A DNA stretch of 9,064 nucleotides, taken from contig DLXG01000187.1 of the NCBI GenBank assembly GCA_003448875.1, positions 1 to 9,064 of the forward strand, written 5' to 3'. Below are positions 1-7,046 of the stretch, in pieces. Origin of the DNA: Anaerolineaceae bacterium. Lineage in GTDB: Bacteria > Chloroflexota > Anaerolineae > Anaerolineales > Anaerolineaceae. Made by a program: the position numbers and the translations under genes. The notes beneath the pieces were generated by a model that was not told the DNA's origin, did no database searches, and was given only the letters and a program-made list of their open reading frames with translations. Numbering within the stretch: the first letter of the stretch is position 1; every line of letters begins with the position of its first letter.

Positions 1-369
1 CCCATCCAGGGCGGCATCACTGCTGTAAACAGGCATGTCGGGAAGGATGGGAGGCCCTTCGATGAGGTAAACCGGCAAACCATTGACTTCGGTGAGGAAG
101 GCTTTGGCGGGCAGGTCTTCGCCGGGATGGTCAACAAGAAACGAAGCCACAAAGCGAGGCTCGCGCACTTTTAGTTTAATTTCCTCGTGAAAAGGCAATA
201 CCAGACGAACATCCAGGCGGGGGCCTTCCCAGGCGGGGGGCTGCAACTGGCGCAAAGCGGGAGGGAGTGAGCCGGCAACATCTCCCAAACCTCCCACCTT
301 GACCAGCGGGGCAGCCTCTGACGCTAAAAACATCACATTCAATGATGACGGATTGTTCGATTTTTTCAT
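1..369 (-). CDS. glgA: Glycogen (starch) synthase, N-terminal part, cut by left edge
   Basis: The frame read down from the ATG at 369-367 stays open to base 1, giving 123 residues of a protein that continues outside the window. The start of the protein carries the GT5 glycogen synthase signature: FLASEAAP (residues 14-21) followed by KVGGLGDVAGSLPPAL (about 24-39). In this family the Lys-x-Gly-Gly loop binds ADP-glucose. Further on, PVYSSDAALDG (about 113-123) matches the usual GlgA order. The known reaction is transfer of glucose from ADP-glucose to the end of a growing alpha-1,4-glucan in the cytoplasm. A strong ribosome binding site, GGAGGG (376-381), sits 6 bases before the ATG and supports this start. 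The gene follows the deaminase-CYTH gene by 36 bases in the same direction, so it is probably the distal gene of that transcription unit. The catalytic C-terminal half cannot be judged here. Confidence 0.93.
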   Translation of the reverse strand, partial: MKKSNNPSSLNVMFLASEAAPLVKVGGLGDVAGSLPPALRQLQPPAWEGPRLDVRLVLPFHEEIKLKVREPRFVASFLVDHPGEDLPAKAFLTEVNGLPVYLIEGPPILPDMPVYSSDAALDG

Positions 370-405
370 CCTGACCCCTCCCTCTGTATGATTTTTACGG
401 GTAAC

Positions 406-2385
406 TCAGGCGTTGACCAGCTCAATGTAATCTTGAGAAATGGTCAACTGAGGTGAAGCGCCGAGTTTTTCCAAAATTTCAACCACCAGCCGCGACTTTA
501 ACTCGGCGTCTTTACGGCTCCACGTCCGGCTCTTAATTTCCAAAAAATTACCTAAAGCGGGCTTTTGCAGAATATCCAGATTAATGAAAAACTCGGTATC
601 CTGATAACGAACCAGATAGCGTAAGCGTTCTTTTTCGATTTCCGTTTCACTAACCGGCTTAAAGTATTCACGGTAAAAACGCAGGCTTTGAGTAGCCGAG
701 GCTAAATAGCGGCTGCGAGAGAGCAGTACTTTTTGGGGGAAGGAATACTCACGGGTTGGACCGAGCAGGGTTAATCGGGTACGCACCCGGCTGACTTCAC
801 CGGTCGGGGTAATAAAGTGATCCTCACGATAACGCAGGCGGGATTCTTCTGGAGGTGGGAAGTTGAAATATACATCGTATTCGCGGTAATGGCGGGTTCG
901 TAGAATTTCAAAAACCGGGTCATTGAGGCGTTCTTGAATGGAGGTGATATTTTCGACCGGCACCTTGACTTGAACTTCGAAGCTTTCCTCTTCTTCTGTG
1001 GCTTCGCCCAGTGCCAGCAGCTTGGAAAGCAACGATTTTTCGCGCTGGATGAGGAATATATCAATGCGGCGGGCATAGTCCTCGGCTTCTCGCAGCATTT
1101 CCTCTTCGTTGAGGGTCAACAGCCGGCGCTCGCGCATCAGCCATTGACCATTGACCATCACATCGGTTACATCCATTGCCTTGGCAGCATAAATTACCTG
1201 CGAATAGATTCCCTGAGGGTCGCGCTGGAAGCGGGGAGAGTTGTGAACCAGCGCCAGATCAAGAAGAATTAAATCGGCACGTTTACCGGGTTCAATCGAA
1301 CCGGTCAGATGCCCGATATGCAGGGCCTTGGCACCGTTGCAGGTGGCCATCGCTAAAGTTTGCAGAGCCGGAAGGGCGGTCGGATCGCCGCTGGAGCCCT
1401 TTGCCAGAAAAGAGGCCAGGCGCATTTCTTCGAACATATCCAGATCGTTGTTGGAGGCTGGGCCATCCGTGCCGATGCCTACATTCAAACCCAGATCGAG
1501 CATCCTTTTAACGGGTGCGATTCCAGAGGCCAGTTTCAGGTTGGAAGATGGGTTGTGAGCGACACCAGTATTATAGTGCTGAAAAGTACGCATTTCGCCT
1601 TCATCCACATGGACGCAATGGGCAGCGATGACTTTGGCATCCAGTAAACCCAATTTCTTGACGTAGGGGATTACCGGCATACCTTGTTCCCGACGCATGT
1701 TTTCCACTTCCTGCGCGGTTTCGGAGAGGTGGATGTGGAGGGGTACGTCCATTTCAATGGCAAGTTGGGCACAGGCGCGCAAGATTTCATCGGTGCAGGT
1801 ATAGGGTGCGTGGGGCGCCACAGCAGGGATGATGAGGGAGTGATTTTTCCAGCGTTGAATGTAATCCCGGGCGTACGCAAGCGATTCTTCATAAGATTGG
1901 GCATCCGGTGTCGGGAACTTTAACACGGTTTGGCCGCAAATACCCCGCAGGCCAGCCTGAGCGGTGGCTCTGGCAATATCCTCTTCAAAATAATACATAT
2001 CCGCAAAGGCGGTCACACCGCCGCGAATCATCTCCGCACAGGCCAACCCTGTTCCCAATCGGACAAAATCCGGAGAAACAAATTCTCTCTCAACCGGCAT
2101 CATATATCCTAGCAGCCAGACATCCAGGCGCAGGTCGTCGGCCAGCCCTCGTAAGAGGGTCATCGGCACGTGGGTGTGAGCGTTAATCAAACCCGGCATG
2201 AGGATTTTGCCACCGCAATCCATCACCTGATCTGCCGAATATTGCTCTAAAACTTCATTCTGCCGCCCGGCGGCGATTATGTTTTCGGCTCGGATGACCA
2301 CTGCGCCGGGTTCGTAAAGATTAAATTGCCTGTCCATCGTTACGACAATAGCGTTTTTCAGGATAAGATCGGCCGAAAATGTCAT
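406..2385 (-). CDS. MTA/SAH-deaminase-type amidohydrolase fused to a C-terminal CYTH domain
   Basis: The product has 659 residues. Residues 1-440 are a full amidohydrolase of the 5'-methylthioadenosine/S-adenosylhomocysteine deaminase group (MtaD-like). The metal-site pair H70-x-H72 lies in NAHTH, and H219 and E222 lie in HIHLSE. H256 lies in AAHCVH and D307 in GTDG, followed by PASNNDLDMFEEMR. Family members bind one divalent metal and deaminate MTA, SAH or adenosine in the cytoplasm. Close relatives include guanine, chlorohydrolase and other adenosine deaminases, so the substrate is inferred. After an acidic linker (about 455-468), residues 468-659 read as a CYTH triphosphate-tunnel domain: EVQVKVPV at the first strand, R-L-R-Y-R near 516-520, paired basic strands, and FLEIKSR near 614-620. 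A stand-alone MtaD stops near residue 430-440, so the extra 200 residues are a true fusion. The ATG at 2385 overlaps the cinA stop as ATGA. An upstream in-frame ATG at 2457 would add 24 residues inside cinA and has no such support. Confidence 0.88.
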   Translation of the reverse strand: MTFSADLILKNAIVVTMDRQFNLYEPGAVVIRAENIIAAGRQNEVLEQYSADQVMDCGGKILMPGLINAHTHVPMTLLRGLADDLRLDVWLLGYMMPVEREFVSPDFVRLGTGLACAEMIRGGVTAFADMYYFEEDIARATAQAGLRGICGQTVLKFPTPDAQSYEESLAYARDYIQRWKNHSLIIPAVAPHAPYTCTDEILRACAQLAIEMDVPLHIHLSETAQEVENMRREQGMPVIPYVKKLGLLDAKVIAAHCVHVDEGEMRTFQHYNTGVAHNPSSNLKLASGIAPVKRMLDLGLNVGIGTDGPASNNDLDMFEEMRLASFLAKGSSGDPTALPALQTLAMATCNGAKALHIGHLTGSIEPGKRADLILLDLALVHNSPRFQRDPQGIYSQVIYAAKAMDVTDVMVNGQWLMRERRLLTLNEEEMLREAEDYARRIDIFLIQREKSLLSKLLALGEATEEEESFEVQVKVPVENITSIQERLNDPVFEILRTRHYREYDVYFNFPPPEESRLRYREDHFITPTGEVSRVRTRLTLLGPTREYSFPQKVLLSRSRYLASATQSLRFYREYFKPVSETEIEKERLRYLVRYQDTEFFINLDILQKPALGNFLEIKSRTWSRKDAELKSRLVVEILEKLGASPQLTISQDYIELVNA

Positions 2386-3554
2386 AAGTTTTCTTCTCCA
2401 AATGGTTTGAGTGGCAAATGGCGGCGGATAAATTCCAGTAAAGTTCGCATAGCCCACAACCCTGCTAACGGCGGCGGTCCGCCGTAGGAACGCGTTGTTT
2501 CTTCAATCCCACCGGGGTGACGTAAAAAGATATCCAATATTTGTTGTTGCTCGCCGCGTTTGAGGCTGGCGATCAACACCATCTGACTTTGCAGAAAAGC
2601 AGGGTGTTGTTGATAACTTCCCAGCAGTAAATTCTGTTCGGTATATGGTAAAAAGATCAGGTTTTGAGAGTTTGAGACAATGGTTTCAAACGATTTCCTG
2701 ATCTCATCTGGAAAACCGGCAACTACCAGAAAGATTTCCCAATTCGTCTGGCGTAATTTTTCAGCAACCACCTGTTCTAATTTTTGTTGGTTGACCCCGA
2801 AAATAGCAAATCCCATGCGCTCGTAAACTTGACGGACAATTTTTTGAATCATCTGATCGGCTTCTTCGATAGAAGGGGCTTTTGCAGTGATGCGGATATC
2901 TACCTGACCGGGATGTGCCAGTAACCCAACCGTCGGGTTGGATTGTTTTTCAAGATCGGCGAGCCACTCGTCCACCTGAGATTCACCCACCCCGGCGGCA
3001 TGTAAAGTGTACGCGCGAATCACTTCTCGCAAATTGAACCGGGAACGCAGGTACGGAATCACCGATTGCATGAGGATGGTTTCCATCTCGCTGGGAACAC
3101 CCGGCAGGCAAACGATTACTTTTTCTTCTAATGGATAGTAAAATGCCGGTGCAGTTCCAACCGGGTTGGGGATGGCTACCGCGCCATCGGGTAAATAGGC
3201 TTGTCTCCTGTTATTTTCGGTCGGCTGGCGGTTGTAGCGGCGAAAGCGTTCCTGAATTTGATCCCACAATTCAGGGTGGTATATCAATTTGCTCTGGGTG
3301 GCCAGGGCTACTGCCTCGCGGGTGGGGTCATCTACCGTAGGGCCCAGACCGCCGGTGGTGATGACAATATGTGCGCGGGAACGCGATTCCCGAATGGCTT
3401 CTGCAATGCGAGTGGCGTTATCACCTACAATCATGGTACGGAAAATATCCACTCCGTAATCGCGCAAGGTACGGGCAATAAAAGCCGTGTTGGTGTCCAG
3501 CGATTCGCCCAACAACAACTCTGTACCGATGGCAATGATTTCAGCAGCAGGCAT
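2382..3554 (-). CDS. cinA: CinA family protein with a degenerate C-terminal domain
   Basis: The product has 390 residues. The N-terminal half (1-175) is the MoaB/MogA-like domain typical of CinA: IAIGTELLLGE (7-17), TTGGLGPTVDDPTRE (66-80), PNPVGTAPAF (129-138) and LPGVPSEME (150-158). In studied relatives this half hydrolyses ADP-ribose or related pyrophosphates. A middle domain covers about 176-250. The last part (255-385) sits where the nicotinamide-nucleotide amidase (PncC) domain belongs and begins normally with LEQVVAEKLRQ. The hallmark Ala-Glu-Ser-Cys-Thr-Gly-Gly stretch is absent: the segment there reads NWEIFLVVAGFPDEIRKS. The usual glycine-rich GIAGPGG stretch is also missing, although a late GGPPPLA (358-364) may be its remnant. 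The amidase activity is therefore probably lost. The 390-residue length is slightly short for the family (about 410-420). The reading frame is intact, so this is not a recent pseudogene. The ribosome binding site is weak. The gene leads the operon with the deaminase-CYTH gene. Confidence 0.9.
   Translation of the reverse strand: MPAAEIIAIGTELLLGESLDTNTAFIARTLRDYGVDIFRTMIVGDNATRIAEAIRESRSRAHIVITTGGLGPTVDDPTREAVALATQSKLIYHPELWDQIQERFRRYNRQPTENNRRQAYLPDGAVAIPNPVGTAPAFYYPLEEKVIVCLPGVPSEMETILMQSVIPYLRSRFNLREVIRAYTLHAAGVGESQVDEWLADLEKQSNPTVGLLAHPGQVDIRITAKAPSIEEADQMIQKIVRQVYERMGFAIFGVNQQKLEQVVAEKLRQTNWEIFLVVAGFPDEIRKSFETIVSNSQNLIFLPYTEQNLLLGSYQQHPAFLQSQMVLIASLKRGEQQQILDIFLRHPGGIEETTRSYGGPPPLAGLWAMRTLLEFIRRHLPLKPFGEENL
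2394..2399 (-). promoter_or_regulatory. Ribosome binding site that sets the deaminase-CYTH start
   Basis: GGAGAA on the minus strand lies 8 bases before the ATG at 2385 and inside the last codons of cinA (Gly-Glu-Glu). With the ATGA overlap it points to coupled translation of cinA and the deaminase, and argues against the upstream ATG at 2457. Confidence 0.7.
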
Positions 3555-3573
3555 AGGTCAGGTTTTTGGATAA

Positions 3574-3602
3574 AATAAAGGGAGTGATTAAACCTTTCTC
3601 AA
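3574..3602 (-). promoter_or_regulatory. Possible promoter of the cinA unit
   Basis: On the minus strand TTGAGA (3602-3597) and TTTATT (3579-3574) are 17 bases apart, each matching a fair share of the sigma-70-type consensus. Initiation would fall near 3567, leaving a leader of only about a dozen bases, which fits the weak ribosome binding site. The match is modest and the region is AT-rich, so chance is a real alternative. Confidence 0.3.
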
Positions 3603-3694
3603 AGTTTAGCACAAAACCGCATTATGACAAAACAGGATAGCCTTTTGGCACTTACTGAATATGAAAACATGGCAATAAATGGGTTGAGGATCGG

Positions 3695-4057
3695 TTGAAA
3701 ACATATCGTCAACGATTTGGATCGTGGGGTGAGGCTGTTGCTGCTACCACCATCAGCGCTGCTGGTTATGAGGTGATTGGGCAAAATGTCCGCACGCCGT
3801 ATGGTGAGATTGACATCATTGCCCAACGCGGAGAAACGATGGTATTCTTTGAAGTCAAGACCCGCAGCAAAGATGATTTTGGGAACCCAGAGGAAGCCGT
3901 TGATGCGAAAAAGATTGAACATCTTATCAATGCAGCCTTGTATTTTATTGAGCAACGGAATTTTAACGGTGAGTGGCGTATTGATCTCATCGCCATTCGT
4001 GCCAGCCTGGGGCAAACCGATCCGGAAATCGAGTGGTTTGAAAATGTCGTCAACTAA
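3695..4057 (+). CDS. yraN: YraN / UPF0102 family putative endonuclease
   Basis: The product has 120 residues, the usual length for this family. The family core is clear: FGSWGEAVAA (8-17), then YGEIDIIA (36-43) and VFFEVKTRS (50-58). This is the D...E-x-K pattern of the PD-(D/E)XK nuclease fold (D40, E53, K55). A later RIDLIAI strand (95-101) is also typical. The family is widespread and often sits near ribosomal or RNase HII genes, but its substrate is not settled, so nuclease activity is inferred from the fold. The start is TTG at 3695. It is preceded by GAGGA (3686-3690), and the conserved GE motif follows within 12 residues, so no later start would keep the domain whole. The 3' end overlaps the miaA start by 14 bases, so the two are probably co-transcribed and coupled. 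Confidence 0.88.
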   Translation: MKTYRQRFGSWGEAVAATTISAAGYEVIGQNVRTPYGEIDIIAQRGETMVFFEVKTRSKDDFGNPEEAVDAKKIEHLINAALYFIEQRNFNGEWRIDLIAIRASLGQTDPEIEWFENVVN

Positions 4058-4982
4058 GCACATGAAGCGGTTGATTGTCATCCTCGGCCCAACCGCAGTA
4101 GGAAAGACAGAAACGGCCATCCAACTGGCAGAAGAATTTAATGGAGAAATTGTTTCAGCCGATTCTCGGCTTTTCTATCGAGGAATGGACATCGGTACCG
4201 CAAAACCCAGTTTAACAGATCGACAGCGCGTGCCGCATCATCTGATTGACGTTGCAGAGCCGAACGAACTGTGGAGTTTGGGGGTTTTCAAAACCGCTGC
4301 GAAACAAGCGATTGCTGAAATTCACGCCCGCGGCAGGCTGCCTTTTCTGGTGGGGGGGACGGGACAGTATATCACTGCTCTGGTTGAGGATTGGTCTGTA
4401 CCGGCTCAACAGCCGGACAGCCGATTAAGGAATGTGTTAGAACGCTGGGCAAAAACGATTGGAAACGAGGCCATTCATCGTAAACTGGCGGTGTTGGATA
4501 CTGAGGCGGCCCAAACCATAGACCCCCGCAACCTTCGCCGTACCGTACGGGCTTTAGAGGTCATCTTGAAAACCGGTAAACGCTTTTCGCAGCAACGTAA
4601 GAAGGGAGAGTCTCCCTATCAGGTGTTAAAAATTGGCTTGAAGAGACCGCGACCGGTTTTGTATCAGCGAATTGACCAACGAATTGATCAGATGTTACAG
4701 GCAGGTTTAATTGAGGAGGTCAGGCATTTACTGGAGCGAGGTTTACAGCCCGATTCCCCGGTTTTTTCGACCATTGGCTACCGAGAGATCGTGAGTTATC
4801 TTCAAGGCGAGGTCTCTCTCGAAGAGGCAGTCAGATTGATTAAGAAAAATACCCGTCAATTCGTCCGCCGGCAGGCTAACTGGTTTAAAGAGAATGATCC
4901 TCAAATTCACTGGTTTGAGATGAACGAAAAAACCACCCGCGATATTTCTGCTTTGATTCGCGGGTGGCTGAAGGACGATTGA
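4044..4982 (+). CDS. miaA: tRNA dimethylallyltransferase (tRNA A37 isopentenylation)
   Basis: MiaA transfers a dimethylallyl group from DMAPP to N6 of adenine 37 in tRNAs that read codons starting with U. The product has 312 residues from this start, a normal length. Visible motifs are the P-loop GPTAVGKT (15-22), SADSRLFYRGMDIGTAK (38-54, with the general-base Asp at 40), GGTGQYI (104-110), DPRNLRR (160-166), TIGYREIV (243-250) and KKNTRQFVRRQANWF (267-281). All are typical. Two starts are possible: ATG at 4044, which overlaps yraN by 14 bases, and ATG at 4062, which gives a 306-residue protein beginning MKRLIVILGPT. Neither has a strong ribosome binding site. I prefer 4044 because its overlap with yraN suits coupled translation, but 4062 is quite possible. 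The gene ends 6 bases from the ftsH stop on the opposite strand, and its last 50 bases hold the ftsH terminator. Confidence 0.93.
   Translation: MSSTKHMKRLIVILGPTAVGKTETAIQLAEEFNGEIVSADSRLFYRGMDIGTAKPSLTDRQRVPHHLIDVAEPNELWSLGVFKTAAKQAIAEIHARGRLPFLVGGTGQYITALVEDWSVPAQQPDSRLRNVLERWAKTIGNEAIHRKLAVLDTEAAQTIDPRNLRRTVRALEVILKTGKRFSQQRKKGESPYQVLKIGLKRPRPVLYQRIDQRIDQMLQAGLIEEVRHLLERGLQPDSPVFSTIGYREIVSYLQGEVSLEEAVRLIKKNTRQFVRRQANWFKENDPQIHWFEMNEKTTRDISALIRGWLKDD
4927..4967 (-). terminator. Rho-independent terminator of ftsH, inside the 3' end of miaA
   Basis: A perfect 10-base inverted repeat, CCACCCGCGA (4933-4942) and TCGCGGGTGG (4958-4967), encloses a 15-base AT-rich loop. Read on the minus strand the GC-rich stem is followed at once by TTTTTT (4932-4927), the classic intrinsic terminator layout, 22 bases past the ftsH stop codon. 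On the plus strand the A-run comes first and CTGAAGG follows, so it should not stop miaA transcription. Confidence 0.82.
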
Positions 4983-4988
4983 AAGGAT

Positions 4989-6848
4989 TTAGTTATTAGA
5001 TGCCATTGCTGGAACGCCACTGCGTTTGGGAACCGGGGGCGGGAAGATGCGCTCAAATTCTTCGCGGGAAATGGTTTCTACTTCCAGCAAGCGCTGGGCA
5101 ACTGCATCCAGTTTATCTCGGTATTCAATCAGAATCTGGCGGGCTTGCTGATAGGCTTCGTTGACCAGCCGGCGTACTTCGGCATCAATCTGCTCGGCAA
5201 CGGCCTCGGAGTAATCGCGCTGTTCTGAGATTTCGCGACCCAAGAAGATCAATTCTTCTTTCTGGCCGTAAACCATCGGTCCCATCTCGCGGCTCATACC
5301 CAAACGAGTGACCATGGTTCGGGCAATTTGAGTTACCCGTTCAATATCGTTCCCTGCCCCGGAGGTAATATCATCAAAGACGATTTCTTCTGCGGCGCGC
5401 CCACCCAGCAGGCCAACCATTTGGGCGATTAATTTTTTACGCGGGATGATGGTACGATCTTCGGTTGGCAAAGCAATTGTATAGCCGCCAGCCATGCCGC
5501 GGGCAATGATGGTGACTTTTTGGACGGGGTCGTGGTCCGGCAGGGCGTTCATCACCACAGCGTGACCGGCTTCATGATATGCAATAATGCGTTTTTCCTC
5601 GTCACTGATCAGGCGGCTCTTGCGTTCCGGCCCGGCAATAACCCGTTCGATGGCCTCTTCAAACTCTGCCTGTGAGATGCTCTTTTTGTTGCGCCGGGCG
5701 GCGAGAATGGCGGCTTCGTTGACCAGATTTTCGAGGTCTGCGCCGACAAAACCGGGAGTTGCGCGTGCCAGCACGCTTAGATCCACATTGGGTTCAAGCG
5801 GTTTTCCTTTGACATGCACCTTGAGGATGGCCTCACGTCCGCGTACGTCCGGACGATCCAATACTACCCGCCGATCAAAGCGGCCGGGGCGCAGCAAAGC
5901 GGGGTCGAGGATGTCTGGACGGTTGGTTGCGGCCATGATAATGATGTTGGTATCGGTGTCAAAGCCGTCCATTTCGACCAGCATCTGGTTGAGGGTTTGT
6001 TCGCGTTCATCATGGCTGCCGCCCAGGCCGGCTCCGCGCTGGCGTCCAACGGCATCAATTTCATCCACAAAGACAATGCAGGGGGAGTGTCGTTTGGCCT
6101 GATCGAACAGGTCACGCACGCGGCTGGCGCCAACACCTACAAACATCTCCACAAATTCGGAACCGGAGATCGAGAAGAAAGGTACACCAGCCTCACCCGA
6201 AACGGCTTTTGCCAGCAGGGTTTTACCGGTGCCGGGAGGGCCGACCAGTAGCACACCTTTTGGAATGCGCGCACCCAATTGGATGAACTTTTGAGGTTCA
6301 CGCAGAAATTCGACCACCTCTTTAAGTTCTTCTTTGGCTTCCTCTACACCGGCAACATCCGCGAAGGTGACGGTCGGGTGATCACCGGTAAACATGCGGG
6401 CGCGGGATTTTCCGAAGGACATGGCTGCGTTGTTGCTGCCCTGGGCTTGCCGGAAGATGAAGAAGAAGGCGCCAATCAAAATCAGGAACGGTAAGATGTA
6501 ACCTAAGGCTGTCAATACGCCAACCCAGGCGCTGGGGGGCTTGATGATGATTTTGATCCGCTCCGGGTGAAGTTGTTCCTGAGTTACACCTAAATTTAGC
6601 AGTTGTTCGACCAGAGTCGCAGAGGGTTCCTTTGTGGAAAGTGCCTCACTGAGGTCTTTGTAGGTAATTTTCAGGCGGTTGTCGTCTTCTTCTATTTTGG
6701 TAACCCGCTGATTCTTGATATCCTCTGCCAGCTGGTTAATGGAAACTTCGGAGGTGCTGCCCCGCTGGCTGAAGCTATACATCACCATAGCGATGATGGC
6801 TACGAACAACAGCAGGTAGACCACATAAGATTGGTTGCGAGAGCTCAC
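4989..6848 (-). CDS. ftsH: ATP-dependent zinc metalloprotease FtsH
   Basis: FtsH is a membrane-anchored hexameric AAA+ protease that removes misassembled membrane proteins and short-lived regulators. The 619-residue product has every expected part. There is a first membrane segment (about 9-25), a roughly 80-residue external domain and a second membrane segment (about 109-132). The AAA module follows, with Walker A GPPGTGKT (203-210), Walker B IVFVDEID (258-265) and the second region of homology [19 protein letters not shown] (308-326). The peptidase domain has zinc motif HEAGH (425-429) and the third ligand Asp at 501 in [12 protein letters not shown] coiled-coil tail covers about 545-600. 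The start is GTG at 6848, chosen because GGAGG (6858-6854) lies 5 bases upstream and the first membrane segment then begins near residue 9. The gene is apparently monocistronic, with its own promoter at 6908-6937 and a terminator inside miaA. Confidence 0.97.
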   Translation of the reverse strand: MSSRNQSYVVYLLLFVAIIAMVMYSFSQRGSTSEVSINQLAEDIKNQRVTKIEEDDNRLKITYKDLSEALSTKEPSATLVEQLLNLGVTQEQLHPERIKIIIKPPSAWVGVLTALGYILPFLILIGAFFFIFRQAQGSNNAAMSFGKSRARMFTGDHPTVTFADVAGVEEAKEELKEVVEFLREPQKFIQLGARIPKGVLLVGPPGTGKTLLAKAVSGEAGVPFFSISGSEFVEMFVGVGASRVRDLFDQAKRHSPCIVFVDEIDAVGRQRGAGLGGSHDEREQTLNQMLVEMDGFDTDTNIIIMAATNRPDILDPALLRPGRFDRRVVLDRPDVRGREAILKVHVKGKPLEPNVDLSVLARATPGFVGADLENLVNEAAILAARRNKKSISQAEFEEAIERVIAGPERKSRLISDEEKRIIAYHEAGHAVVMNALPDHDPVQKVTIIARGMAGGYTIALPTEDRTIIPRKKLIAQMVGLLGGRAAEEIVFDDITSGAGNDIERVTQIARTMVTRLGMSREMGPMVYGQKEELIFLGREISEQRDYSEAVAEQIDAEVRRLVNEAYQQARQILIEYRDKLDAVAQRLLEVETISREEFERIFPPPVPKRSGVPAMASNN

Positions 6849-6853
6849 TTAAA

Positions 6854-6858
6854 CCTCC
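6854..6858 (-). promoter_or_regulatory. Ribosome binding site for the GTG start of ftsH
   Basis: GGAGG on the minus strand, 5 bases before GTG at 6848-6846. No ATG lies close to a comparable site, so this decides the start. Confidence 0.75.
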
Positions 6859-6898
6859 AGATTAATGTAAAACCAATCAGGGCTAAATGCCTTCATTG

Positions 6899-6917
6899 TT
6901 GGTAAGAATTATACCAA
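6899..6917. promoter_or_regulatory. Inverted repeat over the ftsH -10 box, possible operator
   Basis: TTGGTA (6899-6904) and TACCAA (6912-6917) form a perfect 6-base inverted repeat around a 7-base AT-rich centre, TTGGTAAGAATTATACCAA. It covers the -10 box and predicted start point of ftsH, where a dimeric repressor would block polymerase. The arms are short and only one copy is present, so coincidence with the TATAAT surroundings cannot be excluded. Confidence 0.35.
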
Positions 6918-6937
6918 TCTATCTACACCCCTGCCAG
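6908..6937 (-). promoter_or_regulatory. ftsH promoter (extended -10 type)
   Basis: On the minus strand a perfect -10 box TATAAT (6913-6908) is preceded by TGG, giving the extended -10 form TGGTATAAT. A partial -35 box, CTGGCA (6937-6932), lies 18 bases upstream. Transcription would begin near 6901 and give a leader of about 50 bases before the GTG. The perfect -10 plus extension makes this the most convincing minus-strand promoter in the window. Confidence 0.68.
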
Positions 6938-6979
6938 TCCATGAATAAGGATTAGGGTGGTTTTTATATAACTCTTATG

Positions 6980-7008
6980 TTGACGGAATGAACATCCATG
7001 TCTATACT
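6980..7008 (+). promoter_or_regulatory. Promoter of the coiled-coil membrane-protein gene
   Basis: TTGACG (6980-6985) and TATACT (7003-7008), each one base from the sigma-70 consensus, are separated by the ideal 17 bases. Transcription would start near 7015 and give a leader of about 32 bases. GGAGG occurs twice before the ATG at 7047 (7036-7040 and 7042-7046). The first is at the usual distance; the second touches the ATG. Confidence 0.72.
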
Positions 7009-7046
7009 GGAAGTAATCCTGTGGATTCCGCTTCTGGAGGTGGAGG

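Noticed and set aside
2386..2457. A 24-residue N-terminal extension of the deaminase-CYTH protein from the ATG at 2457
   Set aside because: It lies wholly within cinA and has no homology to deaminase N-termini, whereas the ATG at 2385 has GGAGAA 8 bases upstream and an ATGA overlap.
3603..3694. A promoter for yraN-miaA in the divergent gap
   Set aside because: TTGGCA (3645-3650) and ATGACA (3624-3629) resemble -35 boxes, but neither has a credible -10 box at 16-18 bases, so I make no call.
3777..4043. A long upstream extension of miaA from an ATG at 3777
   Set aside because: It overlaps nearly all of yraN in another frame and encodes no MiaA sequence; the P-loop begins right after the starts at 4044 or 4062.
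3599..4120. Open frame of 173 codons on the minus strand opposite yraN
   Set aside because: It is antisense to a clear yraN and the miaA start, with no recognisable domain or ribosome binding site.
4669..4692. A short tandem repeat in miaA (two similar 12-base units coding Arg-Ile-Asp-Gln)
   Set aside because: MiaA proteins normally carry an R-I-[DN]-x-R-[IV]-D-x-M stretch here, so it is a family motif and not an expanded repeat.
5587..6251. Two long plus-strand open frames opposite ftsH
   Set aside because: Their Arg/Ser-rich or low-complexity translations are the expected shadow of the conserved ftsH AAA region.
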